This document shows, piece after piece, positions 8,365 to 18,569 of a DNA stretch of 64,000 nt; within the stretch, counting starts at the first letter, position 1, and each line of letters begins with the position of its first letter. The stretch is from Burkholderiaceae bacterium. GTDB taxonomy: Bacteria > Pseudomonadota > Gammaproteobacteria > Burkholderiales > Burkholderiaceae_C. The stretch covers positions 119,627 through 183,626 of the forward strand of contig JAFEHU010000076.1 of the NCBI GenBank assembly GCA_017848435.1, written 5' to 3'. The notes beneath the pieces were generated by a model. It was not told where the DNA came from, searched no databases, and saw only the letters and a list, made by a program, of their open reading frames with translations. The position numbers and the translations under genes were made by a program.

Positions 8365-9779
8365 TCCGTGGGTTGATGGCCGCGCTGGCTGCGGCGGCCC
8401 TGTCGTTCGCTTGTGGCGGTGGTGGCGCGGGCGGCGTTGTATCGACCGGGCCATCGGACCCGACGGCCGCCTGCCGCGCCAAGGGCAGCGCCGACGAGCA
8501 GCTGGCCTGCTTTACGGCCCTGTATGGTGTCACACCGCTGGAGGCGCCGCCGGTGGTGTCCGATGCCCGTTTTTCGGTCGGCGTCAGCCTGTTCACCAGC
8601 ACCAAGCTCTCGGGCACCGGCAAGGTGGCGTGTGTTTCCTGCCACGCCAACAACAATGCCGGGGTTGCGTCCCCGGTCGCGCTGAATGGCCGCACGCTGA
8701 CGCGTGCGCTGCACCCCAGCTTGCGCGGCGGCGATGCCGACGACCCTGCCAACCTGGCGTCCATCCAGCGCAACGCGCCGGACCTGGTGAACAAGCTGCT
8801 GGGTACGCCGCAGTTCATGTTTCACGACGGCCGTGTGGCGGTCGACGGCCGGGGCGGCTTCATCACCCCGGTGGGCGACAAGCTGCCGGCCGGTCTGGAG
8901 AACCTGCTGGCCGCGCAGGCGCTGATCCCCCTGCTGACGCGCGACGAGATGCTGGGCTACGCCCCAGGCACCAATGGCGGCCGCTCGGAGAACGCCACAG
9001 CCGGGTTGGTTGCAGACCCGGTAGAGGCCAACCCGCAACCGGTCTGGAATGCGGTGATGCAACGGGTGCTGGCCGACCCCGCCCTGGCCAAAGGGTTGGC
9101 CGATGCGTTCCCCGATGTACCACCCGCCAACCTGGGCATCCAGCATGTGGCCAACGCGCTGGCAGCGTTCCAGACGCGGCGCTGGAACGCGGGCGGCTCG
9201 GCCTTCGGCTTTCATGGCTGGTTGCGTGACCGTGAACGCTGGCCGCTGGCGGCCAACGAACTGCGCGGTGGCCTGGTGTTTTTTGACAAAGGCCGCTGTG
9301 CCCAATGCCACAACGGCCCTAAGCTGACCGACGCCAAGTTCCACAACCTGGCCGTGCCGCAGATCGGACCAGGCGTCGGTGGTGGGGCCAGCGAGACACC
9401 GCGCGCCGACAAGGGCCGCTACGAGGTGACGCGGCAGGACGCCGATCTCTACGCCTTCTTGACGCCTTCGCTGTGGGAAGTGCGGGCGACCGCGCCGTAC
9501 TTCCACAACGGGGTCTACGACAGCCTGGAAAAAACCATCCGCCACCACTTTGACGCCGCCGGCCATGCCCAGGCGTTCCGCTGCGCCAGTGACGCACCGC
9601 TGCTACAGGCAGGTGTTCAGGTGGCATGCCGTGACAGCCAGAATGCCCCAGCGCTCTACGCCGCCATGGTGGGCCGGCTCCCGTCGCCACTCACGTCGAT
9701 GCCGCCGCTGGGTGACGCGGAGATGGCCGACCTGATCGCGTTCCTGAAGAAGGTGACGAACGGCAACAACGGCGGCTGA
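8361..9779 (+). CDS. Di-haem cytochrome c peroxidase/MauG family protein
   Basis: The 472-residue exported protein has a short hydrophobic leader (a cysteine at 18 may be a weak lipobox). Two c-type haem motifs are CVSCH at about 91-95 and CAQCH at about 313-317. FMFHDGRVAVDGRGG and the late TPSLWEVRATAPYFHNGVYDSLEKTI stretch are hallmarks of the MauG/bacterial cytochrome c peroxidase family. The GTG start at 8361 overlaps the stop of the lipoprotein gene by four bases; the ATG at 8376 is an alternative. It may reduce peroxide or oxidise a partner protein; the coupled lipoprotein is the natural candidate. Confidence 0.85.
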   Translation: MIRGLMAALAAAALSFACGGGGAGGVVSTGPSDPTAACRAKGSADEQLACFTALYGVTPLEAPPVVSDARFSVGVSLFTSTKLSGTGKVACVSCHANNNAGVASPVALNGRTLTRALHPSLRGGDADDPANLASIQRNAPDLVNKLLGTPQFMFHDGRVAVDGRGGFITPVGDKLPAGLENLLAAQALIPLLTRDEMLGYAPGTNGGRSENATAGLVADPVEANPQPVWNAVMQRVLADPALAKGLADAFPDVPPANLGIQHVANALAAFQTRRWNAGGSAFGFHGWLRDRERWPLAANELRGGLVFFDKGRCAQCHNGPKLTDAKFHNLAVPQIGPGVGGGASETPRADKGRYEVTRQDADLYAFLTPSLWEVRATAPYFHNGVYDSLEKTIRHHFDAAGHAQAFRCASDAPLLQAGVQVACRDSQNAPALYAAMVGRLPSPLTSMPPLGDAEMADLIAFLKKVTNGNNGG

Positions 9780-9816
9780 GTCGCTTCGGCAGTTTCAGCC
9801 GCAACGTGCCACCCCC

Positions 9817-9847
9817 AAAAAGCACAAGGCCGCATGCGGCCTTGTGC
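9817..9847 (-). terminator. Intrinsic terminator of argG
   Basis: A 26-base perfect palindrome (9822-9847, GCACAAGGCCGC... with its complement) begins 20 bases beyond the argG stop. On the minus strand it is followed by five Ts (AAAAA at 9817-9821 on the plus strand). This is a textbook rho-independent terminator for argG; on the plus strand there is no T run. Confidence 0.85.
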
Positions 9848-9867
9848 GTGTGGGTGCGGCGATGCGC

Positions 9868-11537
<1,670 letters not shown>

Positions 11538-11688
11538 GGGGTGGCCGTGCGGGGCTGGTGGGTGGGTGAAACCCTGAATTTTAACGGCCCACGCGTTGCT
11601 CTCTTTGGCAACCGCTTGTCCCATCGGTGCCCCATGGGTTAGGCTAGTGGGTACTCTCCAATTTTCAGGCTGGCAAAGCGGTGTGGCC

Positions 11689-11717
11689 TGAATCCGCAGC
11701 GCGCGTGTTCGCGTAAG
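11689..11717 (+). promoter_or_regulatory. Candidate ECF-type promoter of the sigma/anti-sigma operon
   Basis: TGAATC (11689-11694) and CGTAAG (11712-11717) are separated by exactly 17 bases and end 23 bases before the sigma factor ATG. The elements resemble ECF sigma recognition sequences more than sigma70 hexamers. Auto-activation by the encoded sigma factor is an inference. Confidence 0.4.
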
Positions 11718-11740
11718 TATTCCAAACCGGTTTCTTTCCC

Positions 11741-12325
11741 ATGGCGCTTGAACCCACAGACACCCAATTGACTGCCCTGCTGATCCGAATTGCCCCACGC
11801 GATGCCGATGCAAGCCATGCCTTGCGTGAACTCTACGACCTGACCGCCAAGCGGCTCTACGGCGTGGCACTGCGCGTGCTCGGCAACCGCGAATGGGCCG
11901 AAGACGCGCTGCAGGACGCCTACCTCAACATCTGGCGCATTGCAGGCGACTACCGCTCGGTGCTGAGCCCGCCGATGGCCTGGATGGGCGTGATCGTGCG
12001 CAGCCGGGCGCTCGACTTTCTGCGCCGCCGCAACAGCGAGCGGGTGGACACCGCGCTGGAGCTGGACGACTTCATGAGCGACACGCTGTCCAGCAACGCC
12101 ACCGACCCGATCGACGCGGCCCAGGCTAGCCAGCAGGCCACCGCGCTGCACCAGTGCCTGAGCCGGCTGGAGAACAAGCAACGCGAGGTGGTGAGCCTGG
12201 CCTACATGCGCGACCTGAGTCACAACGAACTGGCCGCCCAGCTCAAGCTGCCGCTGGGCACGGTCAAAACCTGGATCCGCCGTGGCCTGGAGCAGTTGCG
12301 CCAGTGCATGGCGCGGGTGGTTTGA
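11741..12325 (+). CDS. ECF RNA polymerase sigma factor (SigK-like)
   Basis: The 194-residue protein has sigma region 2 (LYDLTAKRLYGVALRVLGNREWAEDALQDAYLNIW-type segment, about 30-65) and region 4 (REVVSLAYMRDLSHNELAAQLKLPLGTVKTWIRRGLEQL, about 150-190) with a clear HTH. It lacks regions 1 and 3, so it belongs to the ECF group. The following gene encodes a membrane protein of the anti-sigma-K type 42 bases downstream, the usual partner arrangement. The signal sensed is unknown. A candidate autoregulated promoter lies at 11689-11717. Confidence 0.92.
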   Translation: MALEPTDTQLTALLIRIAPRDADASHALRELYDLTAKRLYGVALRVLGNREWAEDALQDAYLNIWRIAGDYRSVLSPPMAWMGVIVRSRALDFLRRRNSERVDTALELDDFMSDTLSSNATDPIDAAQASQQATALHQCLSRLENKQREVVSLAYMRDLSHNELAAQLKLPLGTVKTWIRRGLEQLRQCMARVV

Positions 12326-12367
12326 GCCCGTCGCCCGCGTCCACGGATTTATTTTGAGCAAGCCACC

Positions 12368-13198
12368 ATGAAGTTGACCAACCACCCCGCTTTGCTGGAA
12401 CAGCTGGCCGCCAGCCACGCCCTCGGCACCCTGCGTGGCGGTGCACGCCGCCGTTTTGAAGCCCTGGCCCGCGACAGCGTGACCATCCGCACCCAGGCCC
12501 TGCTGTGGCAGGAGCGCCTGGCGTCGCTCACCGAACTCCAGCCCAGCGAGGCACCCAGTGCCAACGTCTGGAAGCGCATCGCCAACGCAGTGGAAAACGA
12601 GCGCCAGAAATCCCGCGCCGCCCCCCCCGCGCCCAAGGCCTCTGCACCGCGTGGCGTGTCGGCCTGGTGGCGCGGCGCCGCAGCGGCCGGTGCGCTGGCC
12701 ACGGTGGCTGGGCTGGTGGTGGGCGTGCAGCAACACCGGCAACTGGGCGAACAGGTCAGCCAGCTGGCCCAAACCAGCCGCCAGAACGCCGAACTGGCGC
12801 AGGCGCGCGAGGCATTGGCACAGCAGAACACCGAACTGCTGGCGCAACTGAAAGCCCAGCCCGACATTGCGTATGTGGCGGTGCTGGCCGACGGCAAGTT
12901 CAACGCGTCCATGCTGGTGACCTTCGACGCCCGGCAACAGGCGCTGGTGCTCAAACGCGTGGGCGCTTACCAGGAAGCGGCCGACAAATCGCTCCAGCTC
13001 TGGGCGTTGCCCGAGTCGGGCGGGCCGACCTCGCTGGGTGTGCTCGATGGGCAAGCCCAGATGCGGCTGGTCGCCAACGACCAGCAGGTGCGCGCAACCC
13101 CCGCATTGGCCATCAGCCTGGAGCCCAAAGGCGGTGTGCGGGAAGGTGGGCCGACGGGCCCGGTGCTGTTCTCAGGGCGCGTGCTGACGACGCGCTGA
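12368..13198 (+). CDS. Anti-sigma factor, RskA/anti-sigma-K family
   Basis: The 276-residue protein has a cytoplasmic N-terminal sigma-binding region starting LEQLAASHALGTLRGGARRRFEAL, typical of anti-sigma-K N-termini. One membrane segment lies at about 102-118 (AAAAGALATVAGLVVGV). A coiled stretch rich in Gln/Ala/Glu follows (about 122-160), then a periplasmic anti-sigma-K C-terminal domain ending in SLEPKGGVREGGPTGPVLFSG. That last motif is the family's diagnostic end. It would hold the upstream ECF sigma factor inactive at the membrane until a periplasmic signal triggers release. Confidence 0.85.
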   Translation: MKLTNHPALLEQLAASHALGTLRGGARRRFEALARDSVTIRTQALLWQERLASLTELQPSEAPSANVWKRIANAVENERQKSRAAPPAPKASAPRGVSAWWRGAAAAGALATVAGLVVGVQQHRQLGEQVSQLAQTSRQNAELAQAREALAQQNTELLAQLKAQPDIAYVAVLADGKFNASMLVTFDARQQALVLKRVGAYQEAADKSLQLWALPESGGPTSLGVLDGQAQMRLVANDQQVRATPALAISLEPKGGVREGGPTGPVLFSGRVLTTR

Positions 13199-13242
13199 AG
13201 GCCAGCCGGCGTTGCGCTGGCCGCCAAATTCAGCGCTGCTGC

Positions 13243-13890
13243 TCAGCGCCAGTGGCCGCGGCTGTTGGAATAGCCCAGGTTCAGGCTCAGGCCAATCGGT
13301 GCGTAGTAAGGCCGCTGGTACACCGGGTACACGGGAACTGTGGCAGGCGCTGGGTAATACACCGGGGCAGGGTAGCTGGGCGCGACCACAACCGGTTGCT
13401 GCGTCTGGCCATACGGGGCAGACGGATGGCCCACGGGCGTGACCTGTACCGGGACGGTGGGGCCTGGGTCGTTGGGCATTTGCACCTGGTACTGCCTGCC
13501 CGCGTACTCGTAGACCACGTTGTAGGCCACGGTGCGGTTCTCGTAGAAGGTCTGGTTGCCGCACTGTTGCACGTTCTGGTAGTGCGGTGCGCTGTCGCCC
13601 TCGACCCGGTCGCCGACGATGGCGCCGCCCACGAGGCCAATCAGCGTGGCAATCGCGCGGCCAGAGCCGTCACCAATCGCGTTGCCGGCCGCACCACCCG
13701 CCACCGCACCCAGCAATGCGCCACCGCCCGACTTGGGTTGTTGCACCAATACCTGGGTGTTGTTGCAGACCTGGCGCGGCACACCGTACTGCTGAACCAC
13801 CGGGGTGCTGGAAATCACACGCCCCACTTCCTGGGCCATGGCCAAGCTGCCCACGGCGCCGAGGACGGACATCAGAATCAGTTTTTTCAT
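13243..13890 (-). CDS. Glycine-zipper 2TM domain protein (exported)
   Basis: The 215-residue precursor has a signal peptide (MKKLILMSVLGAVGSLAMA). A glycine-zipper segment at about 58-95 (GGGALLGAVAGGAAGNAIGDGSGRAIATLIGLVGGAIVGD) belongs to the Rick_17kDa/2TM family. A Cys-containing region (QVCNN, NVQQCGNQ) and a Pro/Tyr-rich tail follow. Such proteins associate with the outer membrane; the role is unknown. The start ATG at 13890 sits directly before the signal sequence. It converges with the anti-sigma gene, and a 7-bp hairpin (13200-13206 with 13216-13222) lies between them. Confidence 0.8.
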   Translation of the reverse strand: MKKLILMSVLGAVGSLAMAQEVGRVISSTPVVQQYGVPRQVCNNTQVLVQQPKSGGGALLGAVAGGAAGNAIGDGSGRAIATLIGLVGGAIVGDRVEGDSAPHYQNVQQCGNQTFYENRTVAYNVVYEYAGRQYQVQMPNDPGPTVPVQVTPVGHPSAPYGQTQQPVVVAPSYPAPVYYPAPATVPVYPVYQRPYYAPIGLSLNLGYSNSRGHWR

Positions 13891-14015
13891 GGTGCGGACC
13901 TTTCTTCTTGCCTGCAACCCCGCTGAATGCAGCGGGAACACCGTCATTTTCCCACTTTGAGCGGTGCCGGCGACGCAAGTTCGGTAAACCCGGTGTAAAA
14001 GATGGCGTCAGCGTG

Positions 14016-14366
14016 TCAGGCAACCCGTGCCAGCCAGTCGTCGGGTTGAAACCCCACCGTCACCGCACCTGCCGGCCAGGCCACCACCGGCCGCTTGACC
14101 AGGCTGGGCTGGGCCAGCAGCGCCGGCCGGGCGCTGGCGGCGTCCACCACGCTGGCCTGCACCGCCGCGTCCAGCTTACGCCAGGTCGTGCCCTGGCGGT
14201 TGACCACCTTTTCCCAGCCCACGGCGGCCAGCCAGCGGTCGAGGTCGGCTTCGGGCACGCCCTGTTTCTTGAAGTCGTGGAAAGTGTGCGCGATGCCGTG
14301 ATCGGTCAGCCAGGCGCGGGCTTTTTTGACCGTGTCGCAGTTCGGGATGCCGTAGAGGGTGACCAT
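14016..14366 (-). CDS. ArsC/Spx family reductase-like protein (YffB type)
   Basis: The 116-residue thioredoxin-fold protein begins MVTLYGIPNCDTVKKARAWL, with a single active-site-like Cys at about 10 in the NCDTVKK motif. It continues with the family's WEKVVNRQGTTWRKL and the LVKRPVV cis-proline segment. The NCDTVKKA form is that of YffB-like proteins rather than bona fide arsenate reductase (GCSxC...), and no ars genes are nearby. Thiol or glutathione-linked redox activity is plausible. It is divergent from folC with 31 bases between the starts. Confidence 0.85.
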   Translation of the reverse strand: MVTLYGIPNCDTVKKARAWLTDHGIAHTFHDFKKQGVPEADLDRWLAAVGWEKVVNRQGTTWRKLDAAVQASVVDAASARPALLAQPSLVKRPVVAWPAGAVTVGFQPDDWLARVA

Positions 14367-14397
14367 GGGGTGATTGTGCCTGCGCGACAATCGCCCC

Positions 14398-15696
14398 ATG
14401 CACACACTTGAGGAATGGCTCGCCCACTGCGAGCGGCTGCACCCCGTCACCATCGACATGGGGTTGGACCGGACGCAGCAGGTCGCCACGCGGCTCGGCC
14501 TGCGTTTTGATTGCCCGGTGATCACCGTGGCCGGCACCAACGGCAAGGGCTCGACCTGCGCCATGCTGGAGGCCATCCTGCTGCAGGCGGGTTACCGCAC
14601 TGGCGTTTACACCTCGCCGCACCTGGTGCATTTTGAAGAACGCTGCCGGGTGCGCGGCACGGCGGTCGCTGCGCTCGACCTGTTGCCCAGCTTTGCGGCG
14701 GTGGAGGCCGCCCGGCAGGCCACCAGCCTGACCTATTTCGAGTTCACCACGCTGGCGCTGTTGCACCATTTGCAGCAGGCCGGGCTGGACGTGGTGGTGC
14801 TGGAGGTGGGCCTGGGTGGCCGGCTGGACGCGGTCAACGTCATCGACACCGACTGCGCCATCCTCACCAGCATCGACCTCGACCACACCGAACTGTTGGG
14901 CAGCACCCGCGAGGCAATTGGCTTCGAGAAAGCCGGCATCCTGCGCGCCGGCAAGCCAGCGGTGGTGAGCGACCCGGTACCGCCGCAGAGCGTGCTCGAC
15001 CACGCCGCGCACCTGGGCGCCGACCTGTGGCGGCTGGGCGTGGACTTCAATTTTTCCGGCGACCAGCAGCAATGGGGCTGGGCTGGCCGGGGTCGCCGGT
15101 ATGCGGGCCTGGCCTATCCGGCCCTGCGCGGTGCCAACCAGCTGGTGAACGCCGCAGGCGTGCTGGCGGCGCTGCAGGCTTTGCGCGAGCGGATTCCGGT
15201 CACCGCGCAGGCGGTGCGCAACGGGCTGGCGCTGGTGGAGTTGCCAGGCCGTTTCCAGATCGTGCCCGGGCAGCCAACGCTGGTGCTGGACGTGGCGCAC
15301 AACCCGCACTCGGTGGCGGCACTCACCGCCAACCTCGACGCGATGGGTTTCCACCCGCGCACCCATGCGGTGTTCGGCGCCATGGCCGACAAAGACCTCG
15401 CGCCCATGCTCACGCGCATCCGGCCACTGGTCGACCGCTGGTATTTCACCGATTTGCCCACCGCGCGCGCCGCCACGGCGGCCGATTTGGCCGCGCGCTG
15501 GCAGGCCTTGCCCGCCGCGCCTGGCACACCGCGCGACGTGGCGGCCAGCACCCATTCCGACCCGATGGCCGCCCTGCGCGCGGCCATGGCGGCGGCAGAC
15601 CCCACTGATAGAATTGTGGTTTTCGGGTCGTTCTACACCGTGGGCGGCGTGCTCAAGGACGGGGTGCCGCGCATGCAGGCCAAACACCTGGCCTGA
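14398..15696 (+). CDS. folC: Bifunctional folylpolyglutamate synthase/dihydrofolate synthase FolC
   Basis: FolC adds glutamate to dihydropteroate and to folates using ATP in the cytoplasm. The 432-residue protein is a Mur-ligase relative: P-loop VAGTNGKGSTCAMLEAIL at about 43-60, YTSPHLVHFEERCRV, EVGLGGRLDAVNVID, then the C-terminal domain with LVLDVAHNPHSVAALTANL and VVFGSFYTVGGVL. Length is typical. The start at ATG 14398 gives MHTLEEWLAHCERLHP. It leads a same-strand run with the SPOR protein, cvpA, purF, metZ and gltX, an order common in Burkholderiales. Confidence 0.95.
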   Translation: MHTLEEWLAHCERLHPVTIDMGLDRTQQVATRLGLRFDCPVITVAGTNGKGSTCAMLEAILLQAGYRTGVYTSPHLVHFEERCRVRGTAVAALDLLPSFAAVEAARQATSLTYFEFTTLALLHHLQQAGLDVVVLEVGLGGRLDAVNVIDTDCAILTSIDLDHTELLGSTREAIGFEKAGILRAGKPAVVSDPVPPQSVLDHAAHLGADLWRLGVDFNFSGDQQQWGWAGRGRRYAGLAYPALRGANQLVNAAGVLAALQALRERIPVTAQAVRNGLALVELPGRFQIVPGQPTLVLDVAHNPHSVAALTANLDAMGFHPRTHAVFGAMADKDLAPMLTRIRPLVDRWYFTDLPTARAATAADLAARWQALPAAPGTPRDVAASTHSDPMAALRAAMAAADPTDRIVVFGSFYTVGGVLKDGVPRMQAKHLA

Positions 15697-15771
15697 TACC
15701 GCCCCATCCTGTTTGACGCCTGTTGTCTGGCCTGCCATCTGTCTTCTGCCTTACCGCACCAACCCGTACGC

Positions 15772-16509
15772 ATGGCTTTTTTCAAGTTTCGTTTCCCCGG
15801 CCAGGCCCCCTCCAGCGGCTCGACCGTGGGCGCCGGCCCGACCGACAGCGTCGAGGCCTTGCGCCAGCGCGCCAAACACCGGTTGATCGGTGCGGTGGTG
15901 CTGGTGCTGGTCGGCGTGGTCGGTTTCCCGCTGCTGTTCGACACCCAGCCCCGCCCGGTGGCGGTGGACATCCCGATCAACATCCCTGACAAAACCAAGG
16001 CCAAGCCATTGGCCATTCCCACGCCGTCGGCCGCGACGCCAGGCAACGGGCGCGTGGCCGCGTCGGCCAGTCTGGCGCCCCGGGAACAGGTGATTTCCGA
16101 GAAAAATGAGTCAAAACAGCCGGAAGCCAAGGCAAAACCAGAAGTTCCTGCTATCAAAAAAGAATCGGCTTCGGTGCCCCGTGTGGCCACGCCAGAGCCC
16201 AAGGCCGAAGCGCGTGCCAAACCAGACGACGGTGCCCGCGCCCGTGCCCTGCTCGAAGCCTCCGACAAAGACCCGGCCGACAGCCGCTTCGTGGTGCAGA
16301 TCGGCGCGTTCGCCGACGTGACCAAAGCGCGTGAAACCCGCCTGCGGGTGGAGGCGGCGGGCTTGAAAACCTACACCCAGGTGGCAGATACCCCCGAGGG
16401 GCGCCGCATCCGTGTGCGCGTTGGGCCTTACCCCAGCCGTGCCGAGGCCGACAAGGCCGCCAAGAAGATCAAGGCACTCAGCTTGCCAGCGGCCATCCTG
16501 ACGCTGTGA
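15772..16509 (+). CDS. SPOR domain-containing cell-division/envelope protein
   Basis: The 245-residue protein has a short cytoplasmic N-terminus and one membrane anchor at about 38-56 (RLIGAVVLVLVGVVGFPLLF). A Lys/Ala/Glu/Pro-rich linker follows, then a C-terminal SPOR domain (about 168-245: FVVQIGAFADVTKARETRLRVEAAGLKTYTQ... RIRVRVGPYPSRAEADKAAKKIK). SPOR domains bind denuded peptidoglycan glycans at the septum. It sits between folC and cvpA and overlaps the next gene by one base (TGATG). Confidence 0.92.
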   Translation: MAFFKFRFPGQAPSSGSTVGAGPTDSVEALRQRAKHRLIGAVVLVLVGVVGFPLLFDTQPRPVAVDIPINIPDKTKAKPLAIPTPSAATPGNGRVAASASLAPREQVISEKNESKQPEAKAKPEVPAIKKESASVPRVATPEPKAEARAKPDDGARARALLEASDKDPADSRFVVQIGAFADVTKARETRLRVEAAGLKTYTQVADTPEGRRIRVRVGPYPSRAEADKAAKKIKALSLPAAILTL

Positions 16510-17009
16510 TGGCCAATATCGGGTCGGTAGACTGGTTGCTGTTGGCCGTGATCGGCTCTTCGCTGCTGCTCGGGGCGTGGCGCGGTCTGGTGTACGAGGT
16601 GCTGTCGGTGATGGGCTGGATCGCCGCCTTTTTCCTGGCGCAGTGGTTCGCCCCGGCGCTGGCGGGGAAGTTGCCCGCGCTGGCCGGTGCCGGTGAACCG
16701 GTGCGTTATGCGGTGGCGTTTGTGCTGATTTTCATTGGCACCGCGTTCGTTGGCGGCTTGGTGGCCTGGCTTACTAAAAAGCTGGTGGAGGCGGTGGGCC
16801 TGCGGCCGGTGGACCGGGCGTTGGGTGCGCTGTTTGGCGCGCTGCGGGGTGTGATCGTGTTGCTGGGTGCGGCGGTGGTGGTGAACACCACGCCGCTGAA
16901 AACCAGCCCCTGGTGGCAGCAGTCGGCCGGCGCCGGTATGTTGACCAGCGCACTGAAGACCCTGAAACCGATGCTGCCGGATGCATTTGGCAAACACCTG
17001 CCTTCCTAA
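16509..17009 (+). CDS. cvpA: CvpA family membrane protein
   Basis: The 166-residue protein has four predicted membrane segments (LLLAVIGSSLLLGAWRGLVYEVLSVMGWIAAFFLA, YAVAFVLIFIGTAFVGGLV, GVIVLLGAAVVV). It shows the CvpA signature of an early Gly-rich RGLVYEVLS helix and the AVGLRPVDRALGALFG loop. The ATG at 16509 overlaps the SPOR gene stop; a GTG three bases earlier is an alternative. CvpA is a purF neighbour in many bacteria, as here (14 bases upstream), and is linked to colicin V production or envelope homeostasis, with no firm molecular role. Confidence 0.92.
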   Translation: MANIGSVDWLLLAVIGSSLLLGAWRGLVYEVLSVMGWIAAFFLAQWFAPALAGKLPALAGAGEPVRYAVAFVLIFIGTAFVGGLVAWLTKKLVEAVGLRPVDRALGALFGALRGVIVLLGAAVVVNTTPLKTSPWWQQSAGAGMLTSALKTLKPMLPDAFGKHLPS

Positions 17010-17023
17010 CCAAGGACTGAAAC

Positions 17024-18568
17024 ATGTGCGGAATCGTTGGTGTTGTCAGCAACACCCCAGTCAACCAGCTGATCTATGACGCCCTGCTGCTGCTGCAGCA
17101 CCGCGGTCAGGACGCGGCCGGCATCGTCACCCAGCAGGAACGCAAGTTCTTCATGCACAAGGCCAAGGGCATGGTGCGCGACGTGTTCCGCACCCGCGAC
17201 ATGCGCGCGCTGCCGGGCACCTGCGGCCTGGGCCAGGTGCGTTATCCCACTGCCGGCAACGCCTACAGCGAAGAAGAAGCGCAGCCGTTTTACGTGAACG
17301 CGCCGTTCGGCATCGTGCTGGTGCACAACGGCAACCTGACCAACGCCAAGGCGCTGAAGACAGAGCTGTTCGTCACCGACCACCGCCACATCAACACCGA
17401 GAGCGACTCCGAAGTGCTGCTCAACGTGCTGGCCCACGAGCTGGAAAAATCCACCCGCGGCCTGACGCTGAAACCCGAAGACGTGTTCACCGCCGTGCGC
17501 AACGTGCACCGCCGGGTGAAGGGGTCTTACGCGGTGGTGGCGCTGATCGCCGGCCACGGCCTGGTGGCGTTCCGTGATCCGTTTGGCATCCGCCCGCTGT
17601 GCCTGGGCCGCAGCAAGGACTCGGTGATGGTGGCCAGCGAATCGGTCACGCTGGAAGGCACCTCGCATGTGTTCGAGCGCAACCTGTTGCCCGGCGAAGC
17701 GGTGTTTGTCGATCTGCAAGGCCAGCTGCATGCGCAGCAGTGCGCCGACGCCCCGTCGCTGAACCCCTGCATTTTCGAGTTTGTCTACCTGGCGCGGCCC
17801 GATTCGTCGATGGACGGCATCTCGGTCTACCAGGCCCGGCTGAACCTGGGCGAGTCGCTGGCCAAGCGGGTGGTTTCCACCGTGCCGCCCAGCGACATCG
17901 ACGTGGTCATTCCCATCCCCGAATCCAGCCGCCCGAGCGCCACCCAACTCGCGCATTTGCTCGGCATTCCCTACCGCGAAGGTTTCGTCAAGAACCGTTA
18001 CGTGGGCCGCACCTTCATCATGCCCGGCCAGGCGGTGCGCAAGAAATCGGTGCGCCAGAAACTCAACGTGATCGGCAGCGAGTTCAAGGGCCGCAACGTG
18101 CTGCTGGTGGACGACTCCATCGTCCGCGGCACCACGTCCAAAGAGATCGTGCAGATGGCGCGCGACGCCGGTGCGCGCAAGGTCTATCTCGCCAGCGCTG
18201 CGCCGCCGGTGCGCTACCCCAATGTGTATGGCATCGACATGCCAACGGCAGACGAACTGGTTGCACACAACCGCACGGTCGAAGAGGTGCGCGAGATCAT
18301 TGGCTGCGATGCGCTGATTTACCAGGACGTGGACGCGATGAAGCGCGCCGTTGAAAAGGCCGCACCCCCCCCTGGCAGTGCCATTGCCGGCACGCTGGTG
18401 GGTTTCGACGCGTCGTGTTTTGATGGCGTCTACGTCACTGGCGACATCACGTCGGACGACATTGCGCGGCTCAACGAGAGCCGCGTGGGCGGCGACGACA
18501 CCCAGGCGCAGGAAGACACCTCCCGCCTCGCCTTGCCGAACGCTCAAGCCAGCACGCAGGAGGCCTGA
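17024..18568 (+). CDS. purF: Amidophosphoribosyltransferase PurF
   Basis: PurF makes 5-phosphoribosylamine from PRPP and glutamine, the first committed purine step. In the 514-residue protein Cys2 is the exposed N-terminal glutaminase nucleophile after removal of Met (MCGIVGVVS). The Ntn domain shows LLQHRGQDAAGI and GLGQVRYPTAGN. The PRPP-binding loop VLLVDDSIVRGTTS is at about 360-373, with the C-terminal domain extending to about 500. Length is typical for the E. coli-type enzyme. It is co-directional with cvpA and metZ. Confidence 0.97.
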   Translation: MCGIVGVVSNTPVNQLIYDALLLLQHRGQDAAGIVTQQERKFFMHKAKGMVRDVFRTRDMRALPGTCGLGQVRYPTAGNAYSEEEAQPFYVNAPFGIVLVHNGNLTNAKALKTELFVTDHRHINTESDSEVLLNVLAHELEKSTRGLTLKPEDVFTAVRNVHRRVKGSYAVVALIAGHGLVAFRDPFGIRPLCLGRSKDSVMVASESVTLEGTSHVFERNLLPGEAVFVDLQGQLHAQQCADAPSLNPCIFEFVYLARPDSSMDGISVYQARLNLGESLAKRVVSTVPPSDIDVVIPIPESSRPSATQLAHLLGIPYREGFVKNRYVGRTFIMPGQAVRKKSVRQKLNVIGSEFKGRNVLLVDDSIVRGTTSKEIVQMARDAGARKVYLASAAPPVRYPNVYGIDMPTADELVAHNRTVEEVREIIGCDALIYQDVDAMKRAVEKAAPPPGSAIAGTLVGFDASCFDGVYVTGDITSDDIARLNESRVGGDDTQAQEDTSRLALPNAQASTQEA

Positions 18569-18569
18569 G

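Noticed and set aside
14016..14366. Arsenate reductase call for the ArsC-fold protein
   Set aside because: The active-site context is NCDTVKK as in YffB and there is no ars operon next to it.
14176..15738. 520-codon minus-strand frame across folC
   Set aside because: Shadow of folC; its composition is dominated by His, Gly and Arg and it runs into the real ArsC-like gene in a wrong frame.
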